The notes under the pieces were generated by a model, which worked only from the letters and a program-made list of their open reading frames with translations, searched no databases and was not told where the DNA came from. A program made the translations under genes and the position numbers. Shown piece after piece: positions 43,909-55,585 of a stretch of DNA of 55,680 nucleotides. Each line of letters begins with the position of its first letter. The stretch's first letter is position 1. This DNA comes from Ceraceosorus guamensis (taxonomy: Eukaryota > Basidiomycota > Exobasidiomycetes > Ceraceosorales > Ceraceosoraceae), in contig NW_020290092.1 in assembly GCF_003144195.1 (NCBI RefSeq), positions 1 through 55,680 of the forward strand, given 5' to 3'.

Positions 43909-44879
43909 CTATCCCCTTGCAGCACCAGACACTCGAGCCCTTGCTTCCCTCAGCACTTCTCTGCATTCCGACGCAACCTCCTTGACGCCGTGTACCCCCG
44001 CTTCATCCCATGCTGACAGCACCGCCTCGGACTGGCCCCACAGCCTCTCTGCTGCAGCGAGGCCTTCATCTGCTGTGCCTGTGCGCGAGATCGAGGCGAA
44101 GCAAAAGTGAGCATCGAAGCAATCATCAGTCGCGGCTGCATCCCCTCAAGCCCACGCTTGTATGCTGCTACCTGGACAAGCAGAAGCACACTCACGCTCC
44201 AAAGCTATGCAATCCCGCAACCGAGTAGGCAGCTCCACGACTCGCTCGATGGCACGTGCCTGCTGTCCTTCTTGATCCCGACCGCTCGACTTGTGCTGCA
44301 CCAAGTGCTCGGGCAAGCTCAGTTCAGCGCGGGTCTTGTCGATCTGAGTCAATGAAGCTCTTAGAGCGTCCAGTGAGGGTGTCAAGTCGTCTGCTCTGGT
44401 CTTCATCTGAGCGCAGAGCAGGAGGCGAAGCGATGCGAGCAAAGACGCAGCGTCAGCAGCATACATCCCATCATCTTGCACAGCTTCGGACCATGTCAAC
44501 GCATACATGCATGCTTGTTCCACCATTCCCACGATTCCTGCAACACCATGTGCTCCGCGCTCACTTTGCGTATTGTCTCGCTAGCAGCTACCAGCTCGTG
44601 ATGATGATTGTACACCAAGCTTTGCCTCTCCCCATCCAGTTCCCTGATCTCGGTCAAGAGCCTAGCCTGATCATTCATCAATCCAGCCGCATTTTTCGTC
44701 CTTCTCAAATCTTCCAAGGCCAATGAGGGCGAGAAGTTGATCGAGTCGGGATCCAAAGGTGAGGATGAGGAGGAAGCGACCGCTGCACCTGCGCTGCTAG
44801 AACCGTTGGAAGCGGAGGCGGCCAGGCCGTAGTAGTCGCGCAAAGCGCTGCTGCCTACTCTACCGCCTGTTCTTTGCAT
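43909..44879 (-). CDS. VPS51: GARP complex subunit Vps51
   Basis: Vps51 links the GARP tether (Vps52, 53, 54) to SNAREs for endosome-to-Golgi transport. Three exons (44879-44565, 44406-44196, 44078-43909) give 231 residues. The N-terminus has the LRDYYGL motif, then SPSLALEDLRRTKNAAGLMN, LLTEIRELDGERQSLVYNHH and ASETIRKMKTRADDL, where the last block is joined by the first intron exactly as in the family. The third exon reads AERLWGQSEAVLSAWDEAGV and KEVASECREVLREARAR, the usual end of short fungal Vps51. Donors are GTGAGC and GTGAGT; acceptors CTCAG and CACAG. It shares a 454-base divergent promoter with the Pep7-like gene. Confidence 0.9.
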
Positions 44880-45333
44880 GATGCTTGATATGGCGTGACG
44901 TGAGATCGAGATTGCTGTGGATGTCTGGATGCCGAGTGGAGTCTACTGTAAGCCCGGCGCCAGTCACAGTCGAGATGGGCTCGATGGTGCCGGTCAAAGT
45001 CCGAAAAGTCGCGAGTCAAGGGTCGCGAGCACAAAGGTCGAAGCCGCTTCAGCATGCACGCACGCCATCATGCATGCGGGCGGTGCGACACGTGACGCTG
45101 TTCAGGAACGCGCCGCCCCCGCGCGCTACAACGCAGCATTCACGCTTCGTACACTGCGCAGCTCGACCGACCCAGCTCCATGACTTTCCCGCACAGTCGC
45201 CCACCTGATTCTTGCCTCTCCTCCACCTCCTCCCTATTCCTTGTCACCTGCCACGTCGGCGAGCGACGTTTCCGAGCCCCGAGCAGGGTGCTCATCCATC
45301 GCGCGCCAGCCAGCCAATGCTGAGCGATCCACT
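44880..45333. promoter_or_regulatory. Divergent promoter of VPS51 and the Pep7-like gene
   Basis: The 454 bases hold a palindromic GCATGCACGCACGC region near 45052 and no TATA box. An upstream ATG at 45317 opens a 22-codon frame that overlaps the Pep7-like start and could lower its translation. Confidence 0.45.
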
Positions 45334-47743
45334 ATGGCTTCCTCTCCTACCCCTTCCTCCTCTTCGACGTCTGGGGCGCCGGTGACGTACAAGCCGTACG
45401 TGAGCCACAGGCGCAACGCATCATCCCTAGCCTCCTCAGCATCCATCACCCCCGCTGCCACTCCTCCGCCTCCCTCTCTCACACCTCCCATCGAGTCGGC
45501 ATCGGCACAGCACGCGGGGCCCTCTCAGAGCACCCCTCGTGCCCAACATGTGCTCCCCGTGAGCAATGGGCTTAGCCACTCTGTGAGCTCACCACCTCCT
45601 GTCCGAAAAGTCGCCTTGCCCTCCAGCTCCACAACTACATCAGCCGCGCCTCCGCCTCTTCGTAGAGTATCCGCTTTGCGAGCGCAAGAGTCAGCTCCGC
45701 TCCCAAATGGAAAGGGCAAGGGCAAGAGCAGGGCTGTCGCGCAAACAGAGGCCGCAGTGGAATTGGACGCACATCTTGAAGGGCCTGCTGCAGACGAGTC
45801 ATTCAGTGTTTCACTCCCAAACGGCGGTGGGGAGTCAGATGCAACGACCGGTCGAGCTCTTGGTGCAGCAGCTGTGATATCATCGTCAAACGGCAAGTCT
45901 CGCCCGACGGACACAAATAGGAACGGCCCCTCTCGCACTCCGGGCTCGGTCGCTCCTCCTTCTCCGCGAGGCAGTGATGCGCATTCATACACTCAAAGTA
46001 AAGGGGAAGCTTCCCGGAATCGAACCCAGGCACTGACCACTCACAAATCATCGCGCTCGCTCGCCGGGCAGAGTGAAATGGCATTGCCCCATCACATCTC
46101 CACGGCGGCGCGCCTACGCGAGCACAACAGGTCGCCCTCGACCATCTCTCAAAATTCGATCCAACGCGGCGTACACAGCGACGCAGTTGAGATGGATCAT
46201 GCTTTCGCTACGATCGCAGCAATGCCCGGCATGGACCTGAACGCTGATGCAGGCTTTCAGCCAAAGGGAACGGAGAGGAATAGATCCGAGGAGTTTTTGG
46301 CGCTCAGGCGAGATCACAAGAGCAAAGAGGCCAGCAAGGAGATGGATTTGGAAGGTGAAAGAATGGAGAGGAGGCTGGAAAAGGTAGGTCGGGCGATGAT
46401 TTCTCCGAGGTAGCGATGCATTTGCTGACTCTGCACGTCTACGACGGACAGCTCACTGCGTTGCACTTTAGCGGAGGCGGGGAAGAGGGGAGCGTAGGCA
46501 GCTTTCGTGGGTCCGCCTCTGCTGGCTCGTGGGCTGATTCCCTACGAGGCTGGGCCAGCGCGGAGAAAGCCGCAGAAGCCCAGCTGCGCCAGCAGGAGAT
46601 GCAAATCGTGCGCTGGGAGGACGATGGCGCGAGAAAGACGTGTCCTATATGCTCGTGAGGGAACGGCGTGCATGCTGTGAATTGCCGCCGGAAAGTCACT
46701 GACAAGCCTATGGATCACCTTCAGCACGCCATTCAGCCTTGCTGTCCGCAAACACCACTGTCGACTCTGCGGCAGCGTCGTGTGCGCCTCGCCCCACTTG
46801 TCTTTGCCGCCGGGACTTGCAGAGACCTTTTCTCAAACCGAACATGCCGCGCAACAGGCCAAATGCTCTGGTCTCGTGCTCGCAGATCCTCAAACGAGCA
46901 TCATACGAGATGCGAACGCAACGTCTGATGGTAGAGTAGGCTTTCGGATCTGCACGCGGTGTAGGGCAACCATCACTCGTCGACAGTACATGCTGGATGA
47001 CGAAAAGGTGCCAGTGTATCTACAGCTGTACGAAGCATTGATACAGCTGCAACGCGAGATCGAGCAGACTCTGCCGGAATTTCAAGAGATGGTGCTGGGC
47101 TTGCAGAAGCAGGATGCGAGCGCTGCGCTGGGGACCGATCCGCATAGGGACCTGCAACGAACTCCAACAAAGGCCAAGAGCGCCTTGGCGCTGCAAAGGA
47201 ACGCTGCGCAGGCGAGGAAAGCGCTGCTCGCCAACTTTGCAAATTACGATGCGCTCGCGAGGCGCATACAAGCTCTGCCTGCCGGCACCAACCAAGCGCA
47301 AAAGCGCGTACAAGAGTCCATTTGGACTCGAGCCAATCTCTTCTTGCAGCAGAATGTAAGACACAGTGCGACGTGCGACTTGCGAACCTTTCTTTGCCTC
47401 GAGCTCATCTGCTGTTCTTCCCCCATCTGTTCGATAGATGTTTCCTTTGCAATCACTTCCCGGCGCGATCACCAAGGGCACCAACGAAAAGTCACGCTCC
47501 AAGAAATCCGACGCGAGCGCTTCGCCGTCGGGGACCAACTCTGCGGCGGCGCAAGAGGCAGTGCAAGAGCTTCAAGTTCTCGAAGAACAGTACAGATCGG
47601 TGTCTGCGTGGGCGGATGCCGCGCAGAACAATAGACAATTGGAGGATGCGAGGACGTTGCGAGCCTCTGCGGACGAGGTAGCCAAGGAGGTTCAGAGGCG
47701 GCGCAGAGAGCTTACAGAGCTCGGCATACTGCGAGATCATTAA
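45334..47743 (+). CDS. PEP7: FYVE-domain endosomal tether, Pep7/Vac1 (rabenosyn-5) type
   Basis: Pep7/Vac1 binds phosphatidylinositol 3-phosphate and Rab5-type GTPases at endosomes and promotes vesicle fusion. Four exons (45334-46383, 46452-46654, 46725-47355, 47438-47743) give 729 residues. The first 270 are Ser/Pro-rich and disordered. The FYVE finger starts with CPIC (414-417) and has RKHHCRLC (426-433), the lipid-binding core, with the last pair in FRICTRCR. Introns 2 and 3 fall so that the finger is assembled from two exons. After it come a helical region (VYLQLYEALIQLQREIEQ), the NLFLQQN to MFPLQSLPG junction typical of Pep7, and a coiled-coil end (AVQELQVLEEQYRS). The start at 45334 is the first in-frame ATG. 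Confidence 0.85.
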
Positions 47744-48074
47744 TGCATGACGTGTTGCATTTCGAAGCCGTGCGTGTCGGCGATACAAGTACAGCAATCG
47801 TGAATGCATGTGACGGTCGGTGTGGTAGACACTGTGACGTGGAGCGATGCGTCAGCTCATGGCACAGTCACCTAGCAAGCGCCACCATGAGCAAGGCGCA
47901 GTCAACCAATCAGTAGAGTGAAGTTTCATCAAGCTCAAAGGGACCAGGCATCGCCGGCAAGCGAGCCCTTTATGTAATCCCCCCAAGCCGCTTTTCAGGC
48001 GCAAATTACACTAGTACAGCATCATGTGGAAGCACGACAATGTTTGCACTTGAGGTCGTAGACTCACCGTCTGT
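47744..48074. other. Convergent spacer
   Basis: The 331 bases between two 3' ends show nothing beyond probable untranslated sequence. Confidence 0.55.
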
Positions 48075-50619
48075 TCAGGCGCCTAGGAGTCTGAGCGCGC
48101 GAGCCTCGTCATTCTCATCGACGTATGCTTTGCCTTCCTGCTCGGACTCGTCTGTGCCGTCATCCCCGCTCTCACCCTCGCGGTCTTCTGGTAAGACAAA
48201 GTCAGGAGTGACGTATCCATCGTCGTCGTCGGGATCAGCCAGCATGGTAGGTCCGCGAGGTTCTTCTCCCCTGGCTTCCCGTTCGCGTTCTTTGAGGATC
48301 CGCTTCCTCTCCCTCTTTTTCTCCTTCAGCCTCTCCTTGTCGACCGCATCGCGCTCCTTCATCCTATCACGCTCCTCTTCGATGAACCGTCGTGCGAGCT
48401 CCTGCGCATCTTCGCCCGCTTGACCATCTCTGAACGTTTGCTCGCTCTGCAGCTCGTACACATCGCGCGGCATGCCAGCCTCGTCGAACACAATCTTTTC
48501 GCCCTGACCTCGCTTGCCGGACGCTGCCATTGCCTTTTTGCTGCTACCCATGGCCAAGGCCCTCTTGGATAGATGCGAAGAGGCCGGCAACGCGTCGTTG
48601 CCATCCTCGAGGCCATGATTGGCGCGTTTGAGTGTGAGGAAATCGTCGTCGTCTGAATCTTGCCCGTCGACATTTGTAGGCTCGCCAGAATCAAAGAGGA
48701 CGTCTTTACCCCGCTCGCCTTCTGATGTCGTCTCTTCTGCATCCGATGCTGATGTGACTGCCTCGTCAGCGCTCTCTTGGCCCCCGTCATGATCCACGAG
48801 CCTAGAGTAGTGCTCGCTCAGCACGCCCTGATTGCGCCGCTCGAACATGCGATCGTACTTTGTGCGCACTTTGGATGGCGCTCCGTCTTCATCGCGCGCT
48901 TGTTGCTGCTCTTGCTTCTGCAGCAACTTGGCAGCCTTCTTTTTGGCAGCTTGAGCCTCCTTTACGAACTTGACCTTTGGCGCGCCAGGCAAACCGAGAG
49001 CTGCTGCGTACTTGTCCAACGGCAACTTGGTGACGTCAAACACGCTCTTGTCCTTTTGCAGATGGACGGATCTGACATACGAAACAAAGGCCTTTTGGCC
49101 CAGGTGCTTGAGTTCAGGATCTTGGAAAAGGAAGCCTTGCAGCTGATTCGAAATGGATTGCGTCTTACTATCCCGCGCCTTGATCTTTTCGGGCTTGATC
49201 GACTTTACCTCCAGAGCCTTCAGAGCACCCGACTCTTCATCCGGCGTCAAGAAGAGCAGCGCATACCCTTTGCTATGATATCGTGCCGTTCTGCCGACTC
49301 GATGCACGTAGGTATCTGCATCTTCGGGCGCATCTGTTTGCACGACCCAATCCACCGCTGGAAAGTCTAGCCCTCTTGCCGCAATGTCCGTGGCGAACAA
49401 GACGGCATTTTGAGCTTTGCTAAACTCTTTGAAGATGCTGAGTCGAGTCGTTTGCTTTTGTTTGCCGTGCAAGCACATGATGCTCGTGCCCGGTCTGAGC
49501 TTGCAAAAGACTTGATGCGCGAACTGAACCTGCCTGCAAGAGCTGAAAAAGACGAGCATTTTGCACTTGAGGTGCGTGCGGACAAAGGAGAAGAGCATGT
49601 CCATCTTGCGCTCCAGCGGCACGACCATGTAGTGCTGCGAGAGCGATGAGGGCGTCTCTGTCGATGCGTCGCCTTGCTCTTGACCTGCCGCTGCGTCACG
49701 CACAGCGACGTACTCTGGCGACCGCAGAGATAATCTGGCGAGATCTTTGACGCGCTTTGTCTGAGTGGCGCTGAAGAGCAGCGTTTGCCTCGACTTGGGC
49801 ACATTGGCGACGATGGCATCGATGGTGTTTTGAAAGCCCATATCTAGAATGCGATCGGCTTCGTCCAGCACCAACACTTGCACATTGCTGGTATCGAAGC
49901 CGAGCGTCTGATCCATGTGCTGCAGCAATCGTCCCGGCGTAGCGATCAGAATGTTCATCTTGCTCAGCCGAGCCTTTTCCACTTCGACGTCCTTGCCGCC
50001 AATGACGAGACCGGCAGAGAAGGTATGAGCTGATCCGATGGAGCGCAACACTTCAAAGATCTGCATGGCCAGCTCGCGCGTAGGAGAAATGACCAGCCCA
50101 CCGAGTCCGTCGGAAGGGCCCCAGCGCAAGCGATGCAGTCGTTCGAGGATGGGAATGAGAAAGGACAACGTCTTGCCCGATCCCGTCCGCGCTGCTCCAA
50201 GCACATCTCGTCCGGACAGTGCGAGCGGCAGAGCGGATCGCTGAATAGGAGTCATCTCCGTAAAGGCGGCACGCTTCAATCCTGCCGTGGGGAGCGGGAG
50301 GGTGCATGTATGCGAGGGTGAGTATGCAGGATGGCTTCCTCGAGGCGTGTTAAGCACACGCACCTTTGAGCGTCTTGGATGAGAGCGGCATCTCGTCGAA
50401 TCTCGTCAGCTCCTTCTTGCCATTCACCACGTCATCCAGTCGCCTCTCCAATTCTAGCAGCTCCTCATCGTCGTTGGAGCGCTTGACCTGCCTGGCGCCT
50501 CTGGAACGTGAAGCGTGGTTCAGAGCTTGCTTCTTGCGAGCTGCTGAGGGGCCCGCAGCCGCTTGGGAGAGGGACTCTTGAGGAGCGACATTTCGCTTTC
50601 GCTTACCAGTGTCAGGCAT
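48075..50619 (-). CDS. DBP4: DEAD-box RNA helicase Dbp4 (DDX10)
   Basis: Dbp4 is a nucleolar helicase needed for U14 release and 18S rRNA maturation. Two exons (50619-50364, 50281-48075) give 820 residues; yeast Dbp4 has 770. Motifs run in order: Q motif TPIQRSALP (from 96), Walker A ARTGSGKT (116-123), PTRELA, TPGR, DEAD (225-228), SAT, ATDIAARGLD and HRVGRTAR. After the core come the Dbp4-specific block (LQGFLFQDPELKHLGQKAF, SYVRSVHLQKDKSVFDV) and a charged tail of Glu/Lys/Arg. The N-terminal exon is basic and ends in ELTRFDEMPLSSKTLKG, standard for the family. The 82-base intron has a GTGCGT donor. An in-frame ATG at 50757 would add a His-rich stretch and is probably in the leader. Confidence 0.95.
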
Positions 50620-51013
50620 CGCGGCAAGCTGCTGCTGTCGCGCTGGGTCATCGGCGGAGCAAGTCGACTCGTGAACAACGTGGTGGCGGTGGTGGTGGTG
50701 GTGGTGCAGCCAAAGCAGGCTCGCTCCCACGCATGCACGCCTGCGTTTGCTTCGCATCTCACCAAAATTTTCGTCGCGTGCAGCGCTCGCGCGCTGTGCG
50801 CACGCGCGCGCCACTACCAACTCCACGGACGTCCGGCGCGCGGCGCCCACTTGTTCATTCAATGCGCAGGCAAAAGGCACGCCAGGGAAGGACTTTCAGA
50901 GGGTGCGGTAGCGGAGTGGATCATTCTTAAGATTGCAGCATTACTATTACAGGTGTGGTTTCGATAAAGTCGCAAGTGACCTCTCTGAGCGATTGTGGCC
51001 ACGGGCAAGTCAT
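50620..51013. other. Short spacer between YSH1 and DBP4
   Basis: The 394 bases contain a GGTGGT repeat at about 50680 to 50706 that would be C-rich in the DBP4 leader. A tRNA-like A-box text near 50908 is discussed under rejected items. Confidence 0.55.
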
Positions 51014-54000
51014 TCACGCCATTGCCGCTTCAACGGCTCCAGGGCGAGGGCCGATGGACTCCAAGGCTTCTTTGCTGCCCGGCTCAAGCGGTTGCACATG
51101 CTGGCCCAAAAACAGCTGAGTATCCAATGCCGGTGCAGTGATGTGGTAGTCGCTGATGGACAAATTCGCTCTGACTGCCATCGACACCAATTTTTCCACG
51201 CGCTGCTTCAACGTCGTCGAGCGCGAAGTGACCGTCTAAAAATGATGAAGGAGTGTGAGCAGACCAGCGCGCGGTGAAGCCGAAGATGGCTCTCGCGCCT
51301 CTCACCAAGGTGTCAATCTCTACGACTGCTCGGTCATTATCCACTCGCACCATCAGAGCTGCCCTGCGCGGACCTCGTAGGTCATCGATGGGATCCTTCT
51401 GCATGGCGCGCGGAGCAGTGGGAGGTGGGGCCGCCGCGTCACCATTCGCTTGTGCAACGTTCGTTGCCTCAGCATCTGCCCCTTTCTCTTCCGTCATCGG
51501 TACATCAGGATCCGTCTTGATTTCCTGCACCTCCTCTTTGACGACTGGCTCGGCACTCGCTTGATCAACTTCCATCTTCTCATCCTCGTCGCCGCCCACA
51601 AACGTCTCCTCCACATCCCCAAAGTACCCATCCAGGTAGCTGGCGACCTCTTCCGTCCGCTCTAGCAGCAGCACTTCCTCCGCGGACTCTGCATGAGATT
51701 TTTCGTCGTGGGAATGCGAGTGCGGATGCGTGGTCAAGCGCACACTTGCGGGGCTCGAATCGACACCCAAGAGCAAAGCCACAGCCGAATCAGCGACCAT
51801 GTCGTTCGAAGCGCTGCCTTTCCATTCAAGGACGATCTCGCCAGGTCGATTGTCTTGCTTGATATCAACTGCGCCCATGACGCGCAGCGTGCGTTTGCCC
51901 TCGAGGTCTTGACCTTCTTGCAGCTGGCCGTACATGCCTTCTAGGTGCCATCGGATGAGATCCCATCCCACGGCGAGGTTCAGGCGAGCACGCTGGGTGA
52001 TGCATGAGGTGTGCAGACCTGTAAAATCTGCCAAATCTGCTGGATCGAGCAGTGTGTATGCGTAATCTTTCGCAACCAGCAAACCAGACAATTGTGTATT
52101 GTTCTTTGGCTGTTCTGCCGCTATCCGACCGATTGCCTGGATGACGACAAGAGTCAGAGGCTGTTAGGGAAGCGCGCTCGATCCCCGCTCACCTTTGCCA
52201 TCCTTTCGCCCCGGAACCTCAGGCGCAGGGGCTCGCAGTTGCGTGGCGTATGGATTTTGACATCCTCTGAGCGCTCCGCAAACTTGCTTTGCAGCGCTGC
52301 TCTTAGCCTCGACATGTTGTTCTGCTCGCCGTGTACCAGCACCTGTGGGGATGGCGCGTCAGCAATGGGACATGCTCACGAATCATCGTCAGACGCACTA
52401 TATGCTTTGCCTTGACTTCGTCGATGAAGCGAGAATTTTGCGTAAAGTCGACATGAGCAGAAAAGGATATCTCTTCTACCGACATGCGCAGTGGGATCTT
52501 TTGACCTGCCATGGAAACGATCTCGTCGGGATCCAGGAGGATGTTCTGTCGAGAGCGCGAGCGTCGTGAGCGTGCGCTTGTGTGCAGCGCGCGTTGCCAC
52601 TCACCCTGGCCATTGTGCCCTCCACGCTGTATCCCGTCACGATGAGGCCGTTCCTGCGATCGGGTGCCCACCGCTCCAGCAGCTCGCGACTGACACCGCT
52701 TTGCATAAAGCCTGGACTGGCCATCATGACACACGGTCCCTTGTCTTCGAATCGATCCAGTCCTCTGAGGTTGGACACGTGCTTGAACACGAATGGATTG
52801 TCTCTGCGATTGAAGCGAGATCGAATGTGCTCGTTCATGGTGTGGATGTACGTCTGGTAAATGCTGATGCATTTGCGAGCAAGACTACTGGCGTAGTAGA
52901 TTGGGATGGAGTGAAGCGATGGATTGGCTGCCCAATACTCGTCCAATAGCAGCAGCAATTCTTGCGCTCGACCCAGCACAAATACTGGCAGCAGTACGCG
53001 GCCTCCGCGAGACAGAATGTTGTGTACCATGGCTGTGTGCGAGAACATGGCCAGATAAGCGTGACGCCTGCGTGACAGTCCGAGAGGCATCACCGGCACT
53101 CACTGGTAAAGCGACGTTCCTTGTCCAGCCGCGGTTCCAAACTTTGCACGCCGTAGGTACTCTCGGAGATGAGCACATCCGGTCTCTGTGATGGCACTTC
53201 AGCTTGGACGAGATGTCGATCCTCTTCTCGACTAAAGTCGCCCGTGTACAGAATCTTTAGTCCAGCGATATCGATCAGGAACATGGCAGCACCAAGCACG
53301 TGTCCCGCGTGGTAGGAGGTGAAGCTGAGACCACCTGCGATTGGCACCTCTTGATGATAGTCTACAGCTTCGATGGACCTCCAAGATGCCAGCATTTCGC
53401 TCTCGGAAAAGAGATCGTCTGCATTGCCAGCATTGCTGTGGGGCCAGAAGCGAGTGCATGTTTAGCAGCGATCTCTGCCTCGTCACAAGCATGCGACGCA
53501 CTCACGATATTCGAACAAAGTCGGACATCAGGAAGCGATAGACGGCCTGATCAGTCGCGAATGCAGAGCGTCAGCGTATGGTCAGGGTTAGGTCCTCGAA
53601 TAGCCTCCCGCGCACCTTTGTTGGATGCGTCATGTACACTTTTGCGTTTCCCTCTCTAAAATTCGTCTTTTCCATGATGTACGTGAGCGCTGCGGCGTGA
53701 TCCAGGTGGAAGCTGCGGATTAGTGGCCGTGGTCAGTCATCGCTAAGCGGCGCAGACGGCGTGTGGAAGAGAACACAGCGGGTCGCTACTCACTGGGTGA
53801 TGAGCAGCGCATCGACGGTGCTCCAATCCAACCCGTCGATGAATGGCAGCGCTGCGATGCCCTGAAATGCTGGATGAACACCTGCGTCGCACACCACCGT
53901 CTTGCCTGCGAGCGGAGCAGATGAGAAGGAGGAGGAGTCGTGTCAATTGCGAGAGGCAGAGGCACGACAGGGAGCAGGCGAGCCAGTGGCAAAGCGCAGG

Positions 54001-54264
54001 TCGAAGGCGTAGCCACGCGAGAGATGACCACCCTAGGGCCATACGCCTACACCCGTCCACCCCTCCCCAACGCTCAAAGAAGCGCATACATGCCCTCGCC
54101 TATGCACGTGCCATCACCCCGTGCTCACCTCTGTAGCGCATCACGCAGCAGCTCCTTCCCACCTCCTGGCCCGCACCCAGCATCTCGATGTACAGCTCAT
54201 CGGAGCCATCGTCCGCTTCCACGCCGTCGCCGTTCGCTGGCCTGCTGAGCACCTGGACGGACAT
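51014..54264 (-). CDS. YSH1: mRNA 3'-end endonuclease Ysh1/CPSF73
   Basis: Ysh1 is the zinc-dependent nuclease that cuts pre-mRNA before polyadenylation. Ten exons (54264-54129, 53905-53794, 53712-53616, 53546-53506, 53435-53104, 53032-52605, 52545-52399, 52342-52193, 52136-51306, 51235-51014) give 831 residues; yeast has 779. The metallo-beta-lactamase signature HFHLDH is at 83-88, with His174 (HAGHVLG) and Asp195 (YTGDFS) as further metal ligands. The beta-CASP domain includes [20 protein letters not shown] and [17 protein letters not shown], and ends in [14 protein letters not shown] and [13 protein letters not shown]. The C-terminal domain has an acidic/Pro-rich insert. The last intron is set by a GTGAGA donor at 51305 and restores a family-like end. 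This is the gene closest to the telomere. Confidence 0.95.
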
Positions 54265-55585
54265 TTCACGCTTTCGATTGCGGAGCGAAGCGATTGATTG
54301 TGGAGGGGATCGTCTCTACCACGCGTGCGACAGTGACGTCTTCAAAGGAAAGCCGGTCCCAGTCCGGTTGCAATGTGTCCGAGATCAATGTCGTCCGCGT
54401 CCCCAAGACTTTTGGTCCGGCGGAGTGTTGCGGCGCAGGTAAAGGGAACAGAGGACCGGGCTCCGCACTTGATGCGTGTAAAAGCAGTCAGAGAGCTGGC
54501 TCACGAGTGTCACGAGTGATGGTGGGAGTACACGCTGATTGCTAGCAGTGCCGGGGATTTTGGCGTGTCTGCATGGACTTTGGACTTTGTGCGCGGGCGC
54601 GGGCGCGAGCGCTTCATTCATCTTGAATTCGATTCGTGATCCGTGATATTCACGATACGTGATTGAAATCACGGTGAATCATGCACCGACGGCTAGCATC
54701 TCACGTGACGCGTGGTGTGAGAAACTTTTTGTGCTCGTGACTTTTGGCTGAAGTGCGCGTATAGCGCATGCATGCAGGGATTGATTGCAGGCATGGCGTC
54801 CGAAACCACGGCACCTCGACTCCCCATTTAAATTTGATCTTGGCATTCTGCGGCTCGACTCGTGACTCTCGACTTACGCCTCTCATCGATACCACGTCGC
54901 CCTTGCTCGCCCGCTCACGCACTCACGACTCCATGTGAGAGGCGAAATTCAGACCTTGCTCTGCAGGGATGACCTTCACCAGCGCAAGCAGAGATCGGCA
55001 GACAAACCTACCCACCCTCCTCCTCGTGGCGGCCCAGCGAGGGGCTGCTGACTGTGCGCGACAGGTCAGATCAACTCTTGCTTCATCTGCCCATTCAATT
55101 CATGCACATAGGCCACGTCCCCTCCTTCGATTATGTGTTGAAGCAGTGTCACAGCGCTTACGAGGGAGAAGGCGTGCTGAAATCGACAGAGGGTGACGTG
55201 ATCCACGCTGACCAGGCAGTCACCGCAGCGCGTGTGGTCATCTTTGACACTGGCAGTGAGTCTTGGCGCTGAGTGTCGGGAGATGGGCAAGGTCACAGGC
55301 ACGTTGACGTGGACCACGTCTCACATGACGCTCGTTGCCTCGCTCTCGGTCTCGCCTGCCCCTTGCCTCTTCCTCAATGCAGCCACACAGCCGTGCAAGC
55401 CGCGCAGAGGGCCTCGCTTCAAGTTGAGATACCGTGCGCCTGTTTGGCCCGGTGAGCGGGGCTAACGGGTAATATGGAATAAGCGGAGTTTGGTCACGTG
55501 TTTAGTCAGTTGTAGATTACTACGATAAGAGATCTTTGCATAGGTGATGTATTTGACTGAGAGATGCTATCTCAACATGGGGTAT
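54265..55585. other. Subtelomeric 1.3-kb stretch without a gene
   Basis: It contains many TCACGA-type motifs (about 54500 to 54730 and 54860 to 54935), a CTCACGTGACGCG site near 54700, and a GGTCACGTG near 55492. A plus-strand frame at 55054 to 55272 reads somewhat protein-like (FMHIGHVPSFDYVLKQCHS) but has no domain and no convincing start. No subtelomeric helicase or transposon was seen. Confidence 0.5.

Noticed and set aside
46005-46035. Minus-strand T-arm-like text (CCTGGGTTCGATTCCGGG)
   Set aside because: The stem pairs, but there is no D arm, anticodon arm or acceptor partner, and it lies inside the Pep7-like coding exon.
50900-50975. tRNA-like A box (TAGCGGAGTGG) with CTTAAGA resembling an anticodon loop
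   Set aside because: The text after it has no proper B box, the anticodon stem does not pair, and no matching 3' acceptor strand is present.
53580-53592. Interstitial telomere-like text (AGGGTTAGG), also near 36593
   Set aside because: Each is a single partial unit and occurs at chance frequency; not a remnant array.
55054-55272. Short plus-strand frame near the telomere
   Set aside because: Protein-like for some residues but no domain, no splice support and no known subtelomeric family.
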